Shown here in pieces: positions 1 through 7,249 of a stretch of 33,642 nt of DNA. Under the pieces are notes generated by a model. It saw only the letters and a program-made list of their open reading frames with translations. It did no database searches and was not told the DNA's origin. Source of the DNA: CAYMEK01 sp964389305 (GTDB taxonomy: Bacteria > Spirochaetota > Spirochaetia > SZUA-6 > DRHE01); the NCBI GenBank assembly GCA_964389305.1, contig CAYMEK010000049.1, positions 1-33,642 of the forward strand. Reading direction: 5' to 3'. A program made the translations under genes and the position numbers. How positions within the stretch are numbered: the stretch's first letter is position 1; every line of letters starts with the position of its first letter.

Positions 1-233
1 AACGGTACGCCGGTCTGGGCCATGCCCCAGGGGCCGGGATTCATGCCCAGAAAAACCACCCCCTTGGGAGCTTGGCCGAAGCGCTGCAGATAGCTGCGGT
101 GAGCGGCCCAGGCGTAGCGCAGGGGATTGTAGACATAGGCGACCGGAGGCCCGAAACGCAGACGATCGACAGCTCTCGCCAGCCGTTCGGCCGCCAGGAT
201 CAGGGCTGCGCCGGCTCGTTCGCCTGTCCCCAT
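1..233 (-). CDS. SMUG1-type uracil-DNA glycosylase, N-terminal part (runs off the left edge)
   Basis: Reading down from the ATG at 233 gives 77 codons before the edge. The translation contains YVYNPLRYAWAAHR and then GMNPGPWGMAQTGVP. These match the N-terminal region and the active-site motif (GMNPGPFGMAQTGVPF) of SMUG1, which removes uracil and oxidised pyrimidines from DNA to start base excision repair. The ATG overlaps the TGA of the upstream DHH-CBS gene by one base (TGATG, 235-231), so the two are probably translationally coupled. The C-terminal half, including the helix-intercalating loop, lies outside the window. SMUG1 is rarer in bacteria than Ung, so this assignment rests on the near-identical motif rather than on gene context. 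Confidence 0.85.
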   Translation of the reverse strand, partial: MGTGERAGAALILAAERLARAVDRLRFGPPVAYVYNPLRYAWAAHRSYLQRFGQAPKGVVFLGMNPGPWGMAQTGVP

Positions 234-1597
234 CAACGCTCCCGACGCTGGCCGCCGCGGATCCGGGTCTGCAAGGCCTGCAGAAAGTCCCGGTCCGCCC
301 GCCGGGATTCTTCCATATGTCGGAGATAGTCAGCCCGCGTGACGATTCCGACCACGCGCCGGCCCGAGATGATGGGCAGGTGCCCGATGTTGTTGGTAAA
401 CAGGCGATCCTCGACCTCCCGGATGGTGATGTCGGGGGTCCCCGTGATGACCTTGCGGGTCATATAGGCCTTTACCGGGGCGTGCATCTGTTCGGCCTTC
501 CTTCCCTTCATGATGTCCCGCAAGGTCAGGAAGCCGACCAGCTGCTGGGCATCATCGACCACCGGGACCCCGGTGTGATTTATGCTCTCCAGGAAACGGG
601 AGGCTTCGATCAAGCTGTTACGCTCGGCCAGGGTGTGGGGCGCGGTGGACATGATCTGGCCGGCTGTCATCGCCGGCTTCACGGCCCGCTCCAGGTAGCG
701 CTCCAGCTTTACATACACTTCGGCGCCCTCCGACTGCTTGAGCTGCGCCGAGGCTGCACCGGAATGGCCGTTGCCGCCGAAAGCCTTGATCACCTCCCCG
801 GCGTCGATTTCCCGGTTCTGGCTGCGGGCGACGATCAGCACCTGGCGATCCTTCTTGAATGAGAAAACGGCGAAAAAGGCGTCCGGGCTTTCCACCTCGA
901 AGACCTTGTCCACCACCGCGGCCAGACCCGAGACTTTCTTTTCCATTTCGAAGCGGCTCAGCAGGACCGGATGTCCGTTGAAGTTCTTGAATACCAGATG
1001 GTTGAGGATCTCGTGGAAGAGGGTGAGCTGATGGTCCTCTTTCAGGGGGTTGAGAAAAGTCTTGATCAGGTTTATCGAGGCGCCGCTGTGCAGGCAGAAG
1101 GCGGCCACCTGGAAATCCAGATACTGCACATTTTCATGGGTGAAGTTACCTGTGTCGGCGTAGATACCGGTCAGGGCGATGGTGGCGTCGTCTGGGCGGA
1201 TGGCGATATTCCTCTGTATCAGCTCGCTGCCGATCAGGGTGGTGTTGGCGCCCACCTGCTTCTCCCTGAGCACCGCCTGGGGAATATCGGAGATGTCTTC
1301 CCCGTGGTGGTCGAATACCACGGTATCGACCTCCGCAGCCGCTATGTAGCGGTAGAACTCCCGCACCCGGTCCAGGGAGCGGGTGTCCACTACCACGATC
1401 CTTTCTATGCTTTGTCCTTCCAACTCCTCCGGGGCGAGGAAATCGAGATGGTTCTGGTAGAGATTGTACAGGTTGCGGGCTACCGGGTGGATGAGGCGGC
1501 TGCGCACCGGCACATGATCGGGGAACAGGTAACGGGCCAGAGCCAGGGAAGCGATACAGTCCAGGTCCATGTTGCTGTGCCCTATGATGATCTTCAT
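233..1597 (-). CDS. DHH/DHHA1 phosphoesterase with a C-terminal CBS pair
   Basis: A 454-residue predicted metal-dependent phosphoesterase. The DHH domain carries D11 and D13 in GHSNMDLD, D71 (VVVDTR), the D96-H97-H98 signature and D148 (YADTGNF). The DHHA1 substrate-binding motif GGNGHSGAAS is at 274-283. Two CBS repeats follow at about 312-365 and 377-428. This arrangement is known as the front half of archaeal-type and bacterial CCA-adding or poly(A) polymerase fusions, but here the protein stops after the CBS pair and has no nucleotidyltransferase domain. The substrate is therefore unclear: a nanoRNA, a cyclic dinucleotide product or pyrophosphate are all possible, and the CBS pair suggests adenylate sensing. 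It is the first gene of a pair with the SMUG1-like gene, and its promoter lies in 1598-1745. Confidence 0.85.
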   Translation of the reverse strand: MKIIIGHSNMDLDCIASLALARYLFPDHVPVRSRLIHPVARNLYNLYQNHLDFLAPEELEGQSIERIVVVDTRSLDRVREFYRYIAAAEVDTVVFDHHGEDISDIPQAVLREKQVGANTTLIGSELIQRNIAIRPDDATIALTGIYADTGNFTHENVQYLDFQVAAFCLHSGASINLIKTFLNPLKEDHQLTLFHEILNHLVFKNFNGHPVLLSRFEMEKKVSGLAAVVDKVFEVESPDAFFAVFSFKKDRQVLIVARSQNREIDAGEVIKAFGGNGHSGAASAQLKQSEGAEVYVKLERYLERAVKPAMTAGQIMSTAPHTLAERNSLIEASRFLESINHTGVPVVDDAQQLVGFLTLRDIMKGRKAEQMHAPVKAYMTRKVITGTPDITIREVEDRLFTNNIGHLPIISGRRVVGIVTRADYLRHMEESRRADRDFLQALQTRIRGGQRRER

Positions 1598-1745
1598 CCC
1601 GCCATCATCTTAGTTCAATGTGCGGCCCCTGGCAATGCGGGGCAAGGAGCGCTCCTCCGGTCCGGAGGCTCCCGACCTGTAGCAGCCCGCCAGCCGGGTC
1701 TGAGGTCACTGGACACACCGAGCCGAAAATCCGTAAAGTGCCGTC

Positions 1746-2408
1746 ATGGGCGCAGAAGATGGTGCTATACGTTATCTGCTCGTGGACCTTGACGAGACCC
1801 TTTATCCCTCCTCCAGCGGCATGGTGGCGGAAATTTCCCACCGGATGACCCGGTTCGTGGCGGCCTACCTCAAAGTCGACGAGAGGCGGGCTGCCGGTAT
1901 CCGCAGGGAGCTGAGCCGCAGGCACGGGACAACACTGAACGGATTGATCGAGGAGTACGGGCTTGCCGATCCCGAGACCTATCTCGAGTTCACCCATCCG
2001 GTCGAAGTAGGACGCTACCTGCGCCGCGACCCCGATCTGGTGCGGGCGTTGTCCTCGATCATGCTGCCCATGTCCATTTTGACCAACTCGCCTCGGGAGC
2101 ATGCGGTCCGGGTTCTCGAGTACCTGGATATTCTGCCCTTATTCGAGAGAATCTTCGATATTCGCTTCAACGAGCTGCGCGGCAAGCCGGACCCGGAGGT
2201 GTACTTGAAGGTTCTCGAGGAGCTCGGCCGCCAGGCCGCAGAAGTGCTGTTCCTCGACAATCGGCCGGACTATCTGCTAGCTTTCGGCAAGATCGGCGGC
2301 CGGATCTTAATGGTCTCGGAGCACGGCTCAGAGGCGGCAGGAATCGAAGCCGTGCCGCGAATCAGCAGCATCAAGGAGCTGCCCGCTTTCCTTGCCTCGT
2401 ATGCCTGA
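1746..2408 (+). CDS. HAD-superfamily hydrolase, pyrimidine 5'-nucleotidase-like
   Basis: A 220-residue HAD phosphatase with the four catalytic motifs: I DLDET (nucleophile D14, acid D16), II LTNS (T113), III K147 in GKPDPE, and IV FLDNRPDY (D171, D175). A helical cap sits between motifs I and II (about 20-105). The overall pattern resembles the Sdt1/Phm8 pyrimidine 5'-nucleotidase group, which dephosphorylates nucleoside monophosphates. Substrate calls within this superfamily are weak from sequence alone. Motif IV has DN instead of the usual DD. The gene is divergent from the DHH-CBS gene and convergent with the Crp/Fnr regulator, whose stop lies 7 bases away. The ATG at 1746 has no clear ribosome-binding site. 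Confidence 0.85.
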   Translation: MGAEDGAIRYLLVDLDETLYPSSSGMVAEISHRMTRFVAAYLKVDERRAAGIRRELSRRHGTTLNGLIEEYGLADPETYLEFTHPVEVGRYLRRDPDLVRALSSIMLPMSILTNSPREHAVRVLEYLDILPLFERIFDIRFNELRGKPDPEVYLKVLEELGRQAAEVLFLDNRPDYLLAFGKIGGRILMVSEHGSEAAGIEAVPRISSIKELPAFLASYA

Positions 2409-2415
2409 CCGGAGG

Positions 2416-3093
2416 CTATTCGGTCCCGGCATCCCACCGGCTCCAGAAGCCCTCGATCAGGCTCAGAAGCTCACCCTCCCAGCTTATGGTGCCTTCCTGT
2501 TTCAGGCGCAGCAGCAGCCGCGAGAAGGTTTCCGGGATCGTGCCTATGGCCGCTGCGATGTCCTTTTTGCTCAGGGAGACCCGGTATTCTTCCCGGCGGC
2601 CGTACTGCTCTTCCAGGAAATAGAAGAAGCGCTCCTCGACATCGTGGCTGGTCAGGTAGAGAATGCGTTCGGTCAGATAGCGCTGCTTGCTCATCAGCAT
2701 GCCGATAAAGTTCCGCCGAAAGCTGTCCGAGGCCAGCAGGCAGTCGAACTGCAGCTTCGGCAGCCGCAGCAGCAGCCCTTTCTCCAGGGTAACGGCGCTG
2801 ACCGGGTAGAGGTTTTTCTCGAACAATACCACCTCGCCGAAGATCTCTCCGGGACGTACCGTTTTGATTACGATCTCCCTGCCATCGGCCGTCGTCTTGT
2901 AGAGCTGTACCGCCCCCTGGGCCAGGATATACAGCGAGTGCCCCTCTTCGCCTTCCAGGAACAGGATTTTGCGCTTATCCACGGTCTTGGGTATGCAGAT
3001 AGCCGCGAGCGCACGGATGTTTTTCTCGGATATTCCCCTGAAAAAACCGGAGTTTTCCAGGAGATTGCGGATATCAATGGGAAGAGGAGCCAT
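2416..3093 (-). CDS. Crp/Fnr-family transcription regulator (HcpR-like)
   Basis: A 225-residue regulator with a cyclic-nucleotide-type sensor barrel (about 18-130), a long dimer helix and a winged helix-turn-helix. The recognition helix is PETFSR (187-192), and its E..SR pattern is the one by which FNR and HcpR read TTGA half-sites. It has only two cysteines (C33, C118) and lacks FNR's N-terminal cysteine cluster, so it is not an FNR-type oxygen sensor; a haem/NO or redox signal, as in HcpR, would fit better. The ATG at 3093 is preferred over the TTG at 3096 because AGAGG sits 7 bases upstream of it. The gene is divergent from the ferredoxin-like gene, and the box at 3151-3164 is probably its own binding site. 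Confidence 0.85.
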   Translation of the reverse strand: MAPLPIDIRNLLENSGFFRGISEKNIRALAAICIPKTVDKRKILFLEGEEGHSLYILAQGAVQLYKTTADGREIVIKTVRPGEIFGEVVLFEKNLYPVSAVTLEKGLLLRLPKLQFDCLLASDSFRRNFIGMLMSKQRYLTERILYLTSHDVEERFFYFLEEQYGRREEYRVSLSKKDIAAAIGTIPETFSRLLLRLKQEGTISWEGELLSLIEGFWSRWDAGTE

Positions 3094-3150
3094 CAACCAG
3101 CCTCTGCTCCATTGTCGAAAGCCTGAGCAAAAAAATCAAGTAAATACGAG

Positions 3151-3164
3151 TTGACTCAGATCAA
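3151..3164. promoter_or_regulatory. FNR/HcpR-type operator
   Basis: TTGACTCAGATCAA differs from the FNR consensus TTGAT-N4-ATCAA at one base and also resembles the TTGAC half-site of HcpR-type regulators. It lies between a Crp/Fnr-family gene with an E..SR recognition helix and a divergent Fe-S protein gene. Its centre (3157.5) is 41.5 bases upstream of the start predicted from the -10 at 3187-3192, the spacing of class II activation. Confidence 0.65.
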
Positions 3165-3186
3165 GGCCTTCCCTCCGGCTGGAGAT

Positions 3187-3192
3187 TATCAT
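3187..3192 (+). promoter_or_regulatory. Predicted -10 element of the ferredoxin-like gene
   Basis: TATCAT matches the sigma-70 -10 consensus at four of six bases. Transcription would begin near 3199. No good -35 is present; the FNR-type box occupies that position, as expected for an activator-dependent promoter. The leader would be about 24 bases long and carries a strong AGGAGG at 3211-3216. Confidence 0.5.
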
Positions 3193-3222
3193 AACCGGTA
3201 GATCAGGCACAGGAGGCTTTGC

Positions 3223-4206
3223 ATGAAGAGGAAGATCATCCGTATTGACGAAGAGCTGTGTAACGGCTGCGGACAGTGTATTCCCAACTGCCCTGAGGGG
3301 GCCCTGCAGCTTATAGAGGGCAAGGCACGCCTGATAAGCGATCTTTTCTGTGACGGTCTCGGGGCTTGTATCGGCGAGTGCCCTGTAGGCGCCATCAGGG
3401 TGGAAGAGCGGGAGGCGGAGCCCTATGACGAGCGAAGGGTGATGGACAACATCATAGCCCAGGGCGAGGGGGTCATTCGCGCCCACCTGGCCCATCTGAA
3501 GGCCCATGGTGAGGAAGGGTACCTGAGGCAGGCCCTGGATGTGCTGACCGAAAGGGGCCTGCTGCTGGCCTGTGAGGGGGAGGAGATTGCCGTTGCCCCC
3601 GCCATTGAGACCCCCGTTACTGACGCTTCTGCCTTCGAGAGCCCGTCTGCAGGAGCCTCCGTCTCCGGGGGCCGGGCCCTGGCGGCTCCGGCCGACCACC
3701 GGTTCTCAGGCTGCCCGGGAGCCCGGGTCAGGGATTTTACTGACCGGGGCGGAGCCGATGCAGCCCCAAGCCCGTCCTCCGCTCCGGCTTCGGTTGCCGG
3801 CGGCGGGTCACACGCTCCGGCCTCAGAGCTGCGCCAGTGGCCGGTGCAGCTGCATCTGCTCCCACCCTCGGCGTCCTACCTGCAAGACGCCGACGTGCTG
3901 CTGGCTGCGGATTGCACGGCTTACGCCCACGCGGATTTCCACCGGCGGTTCCTACGGTCCAGGCGCCTGGCCATTGCCTGTCCGAAGCTTGACTCCCATC
4001 AGGATATCTACCTGGACAAGCTGGAGGCTCTAATCGACTTCGCCGGTATCCGCTCCCTTACCGTGCTTACTATGGAGGTTCCCTGCTGCCGGGGGCTGCT
4101 GCAGCTGGCCAGGAAGGCCTCGGCACAGTCGAAGCGCCGGATCCCTGTTCACTGGATAGAAGTGAGTGTTCAGGGTGACGTGCTGCAGCAGCAGGCCGTG
4201 GGGTAA
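3223..4206 (+). CDS. 4Fe-4S ferredoxin-domain protein with a cysteine-containing C-terminal domain
   Basis: The N-terminal ferredoxin module has one complete site (C13, C16, C19, C23). The second, CDGLGACIGECP, has C43, C49 and C53 but leucine where the second cysteine should be. A helical segment (about 70-120) leads into a Pro/Ala/Ser/Gly-rich linker (about 125-205). The C-terminal domain (about 205-315) keeps C231, C253 and the pair C288-C289, with another cysteine at C164 in SGCPG. I recognise this as a family of anaerobe Fe-S proteins often placed beside Crp/Fnr or HcpR regulators, presumably in redox or nitrosative-stress electron transfer; the exact role is unknown. The start has AGGAGG six bases upstream of the ATG. 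The gene converges on hflX four bases later. Confidence 0.85.
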   Translation: MKRKIIRIDEELCNGCGQCIPNCPEGALQLIEGKARLISDLFCDGLGACIGECPVGAIRVEEREAEPYDERRVMDNIIAQGEGVIRAHLAHLKAHGEEGYLRQALDVLTERGLLLACEGEEIAVAPAIETPVTDASAFESPSAGASVSGGRALAAPADHRFSGCPGARVRDFTDRGGADAAPSPSSAPASVAGGGSHAPASELRQWPVQLHLLPPSASYLQDADVLLAADCTAYAHADFHRRFLRSRRLAIACPKLDSHQDIYLDKLEALIDFAGIRSLTVLTMEVPCCRGLLQLARKASAQSKRRIPVHWIEVSVQGDVLQQQAVG

Positions 4207-4210
4207 GGGA

Positions 4211-5575
4211 TCAGGAGGACCGGCGCTCGGCCGGGCTGTGGTACGATCTCAGCGCGGCGGCGAGCCCGGGAGGCACGAAGGCCCGCATCCGGGTCCCGGT
4301 CTGCCCGTCCCTGTACCATTGCACCGAGCCTTGGGCGAAGATCCTGCTGCGCAGGCGGCCATGCGTGTAGGGAATGTCCACGTCTACGGCGACCAGTGCG
4401 TCCTGCAACGCCCTTTCCACCGCGCAGAGCAGGACATCGATTCCGGTCCCCTTCAGGGCGCTGACGCGCAGAACACCGGGCACGGACCGGCGGAACATCG
4501 CCGGCCGAGCGACATCGATCTTGTTCCAAACCAGCAGCGTGGGTTTGTCCGCCACGCCCAGCTCGGAAAGGATGGCGCCGACGGCGCGAATCTGGGCATC
4601 CACGTTGGCATGGTTGATATCCGCCACGTGCAGCAGCAGGTCCGCCTGTTCGATCCCTTCCAGGGTGGCCCGGAAGGCCGCAACCAGGTTTTGAGGTAGC
4701 TTCTTGATGAAGCCCACCGTGTCGGCGAACAGCACCTGGGTGCCGGAAGGCAGGCGGACCTTGCGAGTGGTCGGATCCAGGGTGGCGAAAAGCTGATCTG
4801 CCACATAGGCGCGGGGAGGTTCGCTTCCGGCAGAGCCGTTGCCGTTGGAGCTCTCCGGGTAGGAGAGGGCATTGAGCAGGGAGCTTTTCCCGGCATTGGT
4901 GTAGCCCACCAGGGCAACGGTTTTCAGCTCTTGACGTTGGCGCTGGCGGTAGTGCTGCTGCCGGTTGAGACGGACCTCTTCCAGTTCCCTGCGCAGCGAA
5001 GCGATCCGGGACCGGATCTGACGGCGGTCGGTCTCGAGCTGGGTTTCGCCGGGACCGCGCAGGCCCACACCGAACGCTCCTCCTCCAGCTCTCCCGCCTG
5101 CCTGGCGGATCAGATGGCGCCACATGCCCGCCAGCCTGGGCTGCAGGTACTCGTACTGGGCCAGCTCGACCTGGATTTGCCCCTCCCGGCTGTGAGCGTG
5201 CTGGGCAAAGATATCCAGAATCAGGACGGTACGGTCCAGCACTTTGACCCCTTCTCCCAGAGCTCTTCCGATGCTGCGCTGCTGGCCCGGACTGAGCTCG
5301 TCGTCGAAGATCGCCGTGTTCACGTCACAGCGCTGATCGAACTCCCGGCGCAGCTCCGACAGCTTTCCCTTGCCGATGTAGGTAGCTGGCTGGGAACGGG
5401 CCAGCCGCTGAACGACCCTGCCCCGGACTTCGATTCCAGCCGTGGCGGCTAACTGGGCCAGCTCGTTCAGAGAGTCTTCAACCCTGAACAGGCGGTACTG
5501 GTCGTGGGTTTTCGCGGAAATCAGGAAAGCCCTGTTCGTGTATCTGGCAGGCACATCCGGCACAGCTTCAGACAT
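4211..5575 (-). CDS. hflX: Ribosome-associated GTPase HflX
   Basis: A 454-residue protein with HflX domain order: N-terminal nucleotide-binding-like domain, the linker with GLRGPGETQLE (about 171-181), a coiled segment, then the G domain. The G motifs are G1 GYTNAGKS (224-231), the switch region FATLDPTTR (263-271), G3 DTVG (285-288), G4 NKID (351-354) and G5 SALKG (372-376). HflX binds the 50S subunit or 70S ribosome and splits stalled ribosomes under stress. Between G1 and YVADQLFATLD there is a Gly/Ser/Asn-rich stretch (about 240-256) longer than usual. The start ATG lies inside the end of the upstream 522-residue gene (8-base overlap), so both are probably one transcript. Confidence 0.95.
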   Translation of the reverse strand: MSEAVPDVPARYTNRAFLISAKTHDQYRLFRVEDSLNELAQLAATAGIEVRGRVVQRLARSQPATYIGKGKLSELRREFDQRCDVNTAIFDDELSPGQQRSIGRALGEGVKVLDRTVLILDIFAQHAHSREGQIQVELAQYEYLQPRLAGMWRHLIRQAGGRAGGGAFGVGLRGPGETQLETDRRQIRSRIASLRRELEEVRLNRQQHYRQRQRQELKTVALVGYTNAGKSSLLNALSYPESSNGNGSAGSEPPRAYVADQLFATLDPTTRKVRLPSGTQVLFADTVGFIKKLPQNLVAAFRATLEGIEQADLLLHVADINHANVDAQIRAVGAILSELGVADKPTLLVWNKIDVARPAMFRRSVPGVLRVSALKGTGIDVLLCAVERALQDALVAVDVDIPYTHGRLRSRIFAQGSVQWYRDGQTGTRMRAFVPPGLAAALRSYHSPAERRSS

Positions 5576-7136
5576 ACAGCTTGACGAGTTGGACGAAGTT
5601 ATACAGCTTCTGGTAGTTGTGAACGAACATGGGCCGGATATCCCGTTTTGATCGGGCGGCCAGCTCCCGCCAATTGAGGATCAAGCGCGCATTGGGCCGA
5701 CTGCAATCTTCGTATAGCTGTTTCAACACTTTCCCCAGGGTGATGGTGCTCTGGCAGGAACGTATCAGGATATTGCGGGCGGTGTCGTTGATCTTTTTGA
5801 GCGTCTTGCGGGCCATGTATTGGGTCTGCTGGTTCTTGTCCGCTCGTGCGACCATGCTATGCAGCCTCCTGCCCTCCTCACTTTCCTCGTTCAGCCGGGC
5901 ATCGAGCTCTTCTATTTCCTTGGTGAGATCTTCGAGCTGGTGAAACGAATCGGACAGCAGCTTGGAAGGACTGCTGTCGGTCCACTTGGCCGGGATGAGC
6001 AGAAGCTCGACGAGCTGGCGCAGATCACTCTGCACGAAATCCTTTAGAAAAGCATGCAGGCAGTTGAGGGGTAGGGTCAGGGTGTAGCCACCCAGGGCTT
6101 TCTTGGCAAAAAGGTCGTTGGACTCCTCGGTGTAGTTCATCAAGCGGGTGTAGGAGCTGGAGCCGAACAACTGCTTGAGAAGGGTCTGTATCGTGCTGGT
6201 GCGCTGCTCTTTGGAAATTTTCTGCAATGTGGCGTCGATATGGTAGCGTGTGTTGGACAGCGACTCGTCCACGATGTTCTCCGCGTGTTGCTTCAGCTTA
6301 GGCTTGTAGAACGGGTCGCGGCTGACCAATTGCACCAGCATTTCCAGTTCTCGAGTCCTGCGCAGCTTGCGAATCAAGGTGAGCAGCTTTCTCCAGCCGT
6401 CCTTGGCCACGATCTCGGTTCCCCTGTAGGTCCTGAGAATGTCCCACAGAGCGTTCCAGTTCTGGGCGGGATCGAAGGTGGGCAGGATCTCGAGGAACTC
6501 CTTCAGCTCTTCTTTGACATAGTCGGAGTTGGTGCTTTCGAAGTGCGGGTTGTAGGCTGGATTTGCCTCCGGTATCTGGGGATCGAATTTGCGCAGCAGA
6601 TAGTGATAGTCGAAGTGGATCAGGTTGAGCAGGGTAGAGAGGGAGAGGTAGGTCTCGTTGATCTCCCTGGTACGGGTGATGTCGAAGCAGGCAAAGTATC
6701 TCTTGGTCTCATCTTTAATCTCCTCGACCAGGTGGGGGTAGGGGGTTTTCTGGGCCCGCTTGCGGATCGACTCCTCGCTGAGCGTCTCCTTCAGCTTCAA
6801 CTGCTCCTCGTTCAAGGCACTCTCGATCACTATGGTTTTTAAAACCTTCGATGACTTGGCGTGCTTGAGTATGTTCTGAGCCGGGGCGAGGGTTTTGTAG
6901 AACTCGTAAAACACCCTGGCCAGCCCCGGCTCCACTTTCTCGGTTTTCGGATTGTAATATCTGGCTCCGGTCTTGCGCAGACTCTTGGCGACGGTCTTGA
7001 GCATGCGCTTCTTCTCTTTCTGCGGGTCGAAGCTACCCATGAACAGGTCGCCCAGCTTTTGCCAGAATCCCTTGCGAGCCGGCGCAGGATGTCCGGCACG
7101 ACTGACCGAAGCGCCGTCGGTAGCGTCGCTGTTCAT
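5568..7136 (-). CDS. Spirochaete-type conserved protein of unknown function (DUF5312-like)
   Basis: A 522-residue, highly charged, mostly helical protein with no signal peptide or convincing membrane segment, so probably cytoplasmic. Residues about 1-25 look disordered, and a Glu/Asp-rich coiled-coil-like stretch (EEIEELDARLNEESEEG) is near 410-430. I know of no enzyme motif in it. Its length and character resemble a large conserved protein of Treponema and Spirochaeta that carries the DUF5312 label; I assign this from memory and it needs a profile search. It overlaps hflX by 8 bases, which hints at a shared role in translation or stress but does not prove it. The start ATG at 7136 is divergent from queG. 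Confidence 0.75.
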   Translation of the reverse strand: MNSDATDGASVSRAGHPAPARKGFWQKLGDLFMGSFDPQKEKKRMLKTVAKSLRKTGARYYNPKTEKVEPGLARVFYEFYKTLAPAQNILKHAKSSKVLKTIVIESALNEEQLKLKETLSEESIRKRAQKTPYPHLVEEIKDETKRYFACFDITRTREINETYLSLSTLLNLIHFDYHYLLRKFDPQIPEANPAYNPHFESTNSDYVKEELKEFLEILPTFDPAQNWNALWDILRTYRGTEIVAKDGWRKLLTLIRKLRRTRELEMLVQLVSRDPFYKPKLKQHAENIVDESLSNTRYHIDATLQKISKEQRTSTIQTLLKQLFGSSSYTRLMNYTEESNDLFAKKALGGYTLTLPLNCLHAFLKDFVQSDLRQLVELLLIPAKWTDSSPSKLLSDSFHQLEDLTKEIEELDARLNEESEEGRRLHSMVARADKNQQTQYMARKTLKKINDTARNILIRSCQSTITLGKVLKQLYEDCSRPNARLILNWRELAARSKRDIRPMFVHNYQKLYNFVQLVKLYV

Positions 7137-7182
7137 GACAATAGGGTAAAGAAATAGCAGCGCGCTGTCAATTCCAAGGTCG

Positions 7183-7212
7183 TTGCTCCGTCCTTTCGTT
7201 TTACGCTATCAT
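7183..7212 (+). promoter_or_regulatory. Possible sigma-70 promoter for queG
   Basis: TTGCTC (7183-7188) and TATCAT (7207-7212) are separated by 18 bases in the divergent intergenic region. Transcription would begin near 7219. The match is moderate and the assignment is by inspection only. Confidence 0.35.
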
Positions 7213-7249
7213 AAATCCCCATGATACGGCGAGGTTCCTTGGTACTGCT

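Noticed and set aside
971..1792. Long plus-strand open frame opposite the DHH-CBS gene
   Set aside because: It is an antisense shadow; the minus strand has clear DHH, DHHA1 and CBS motifs.
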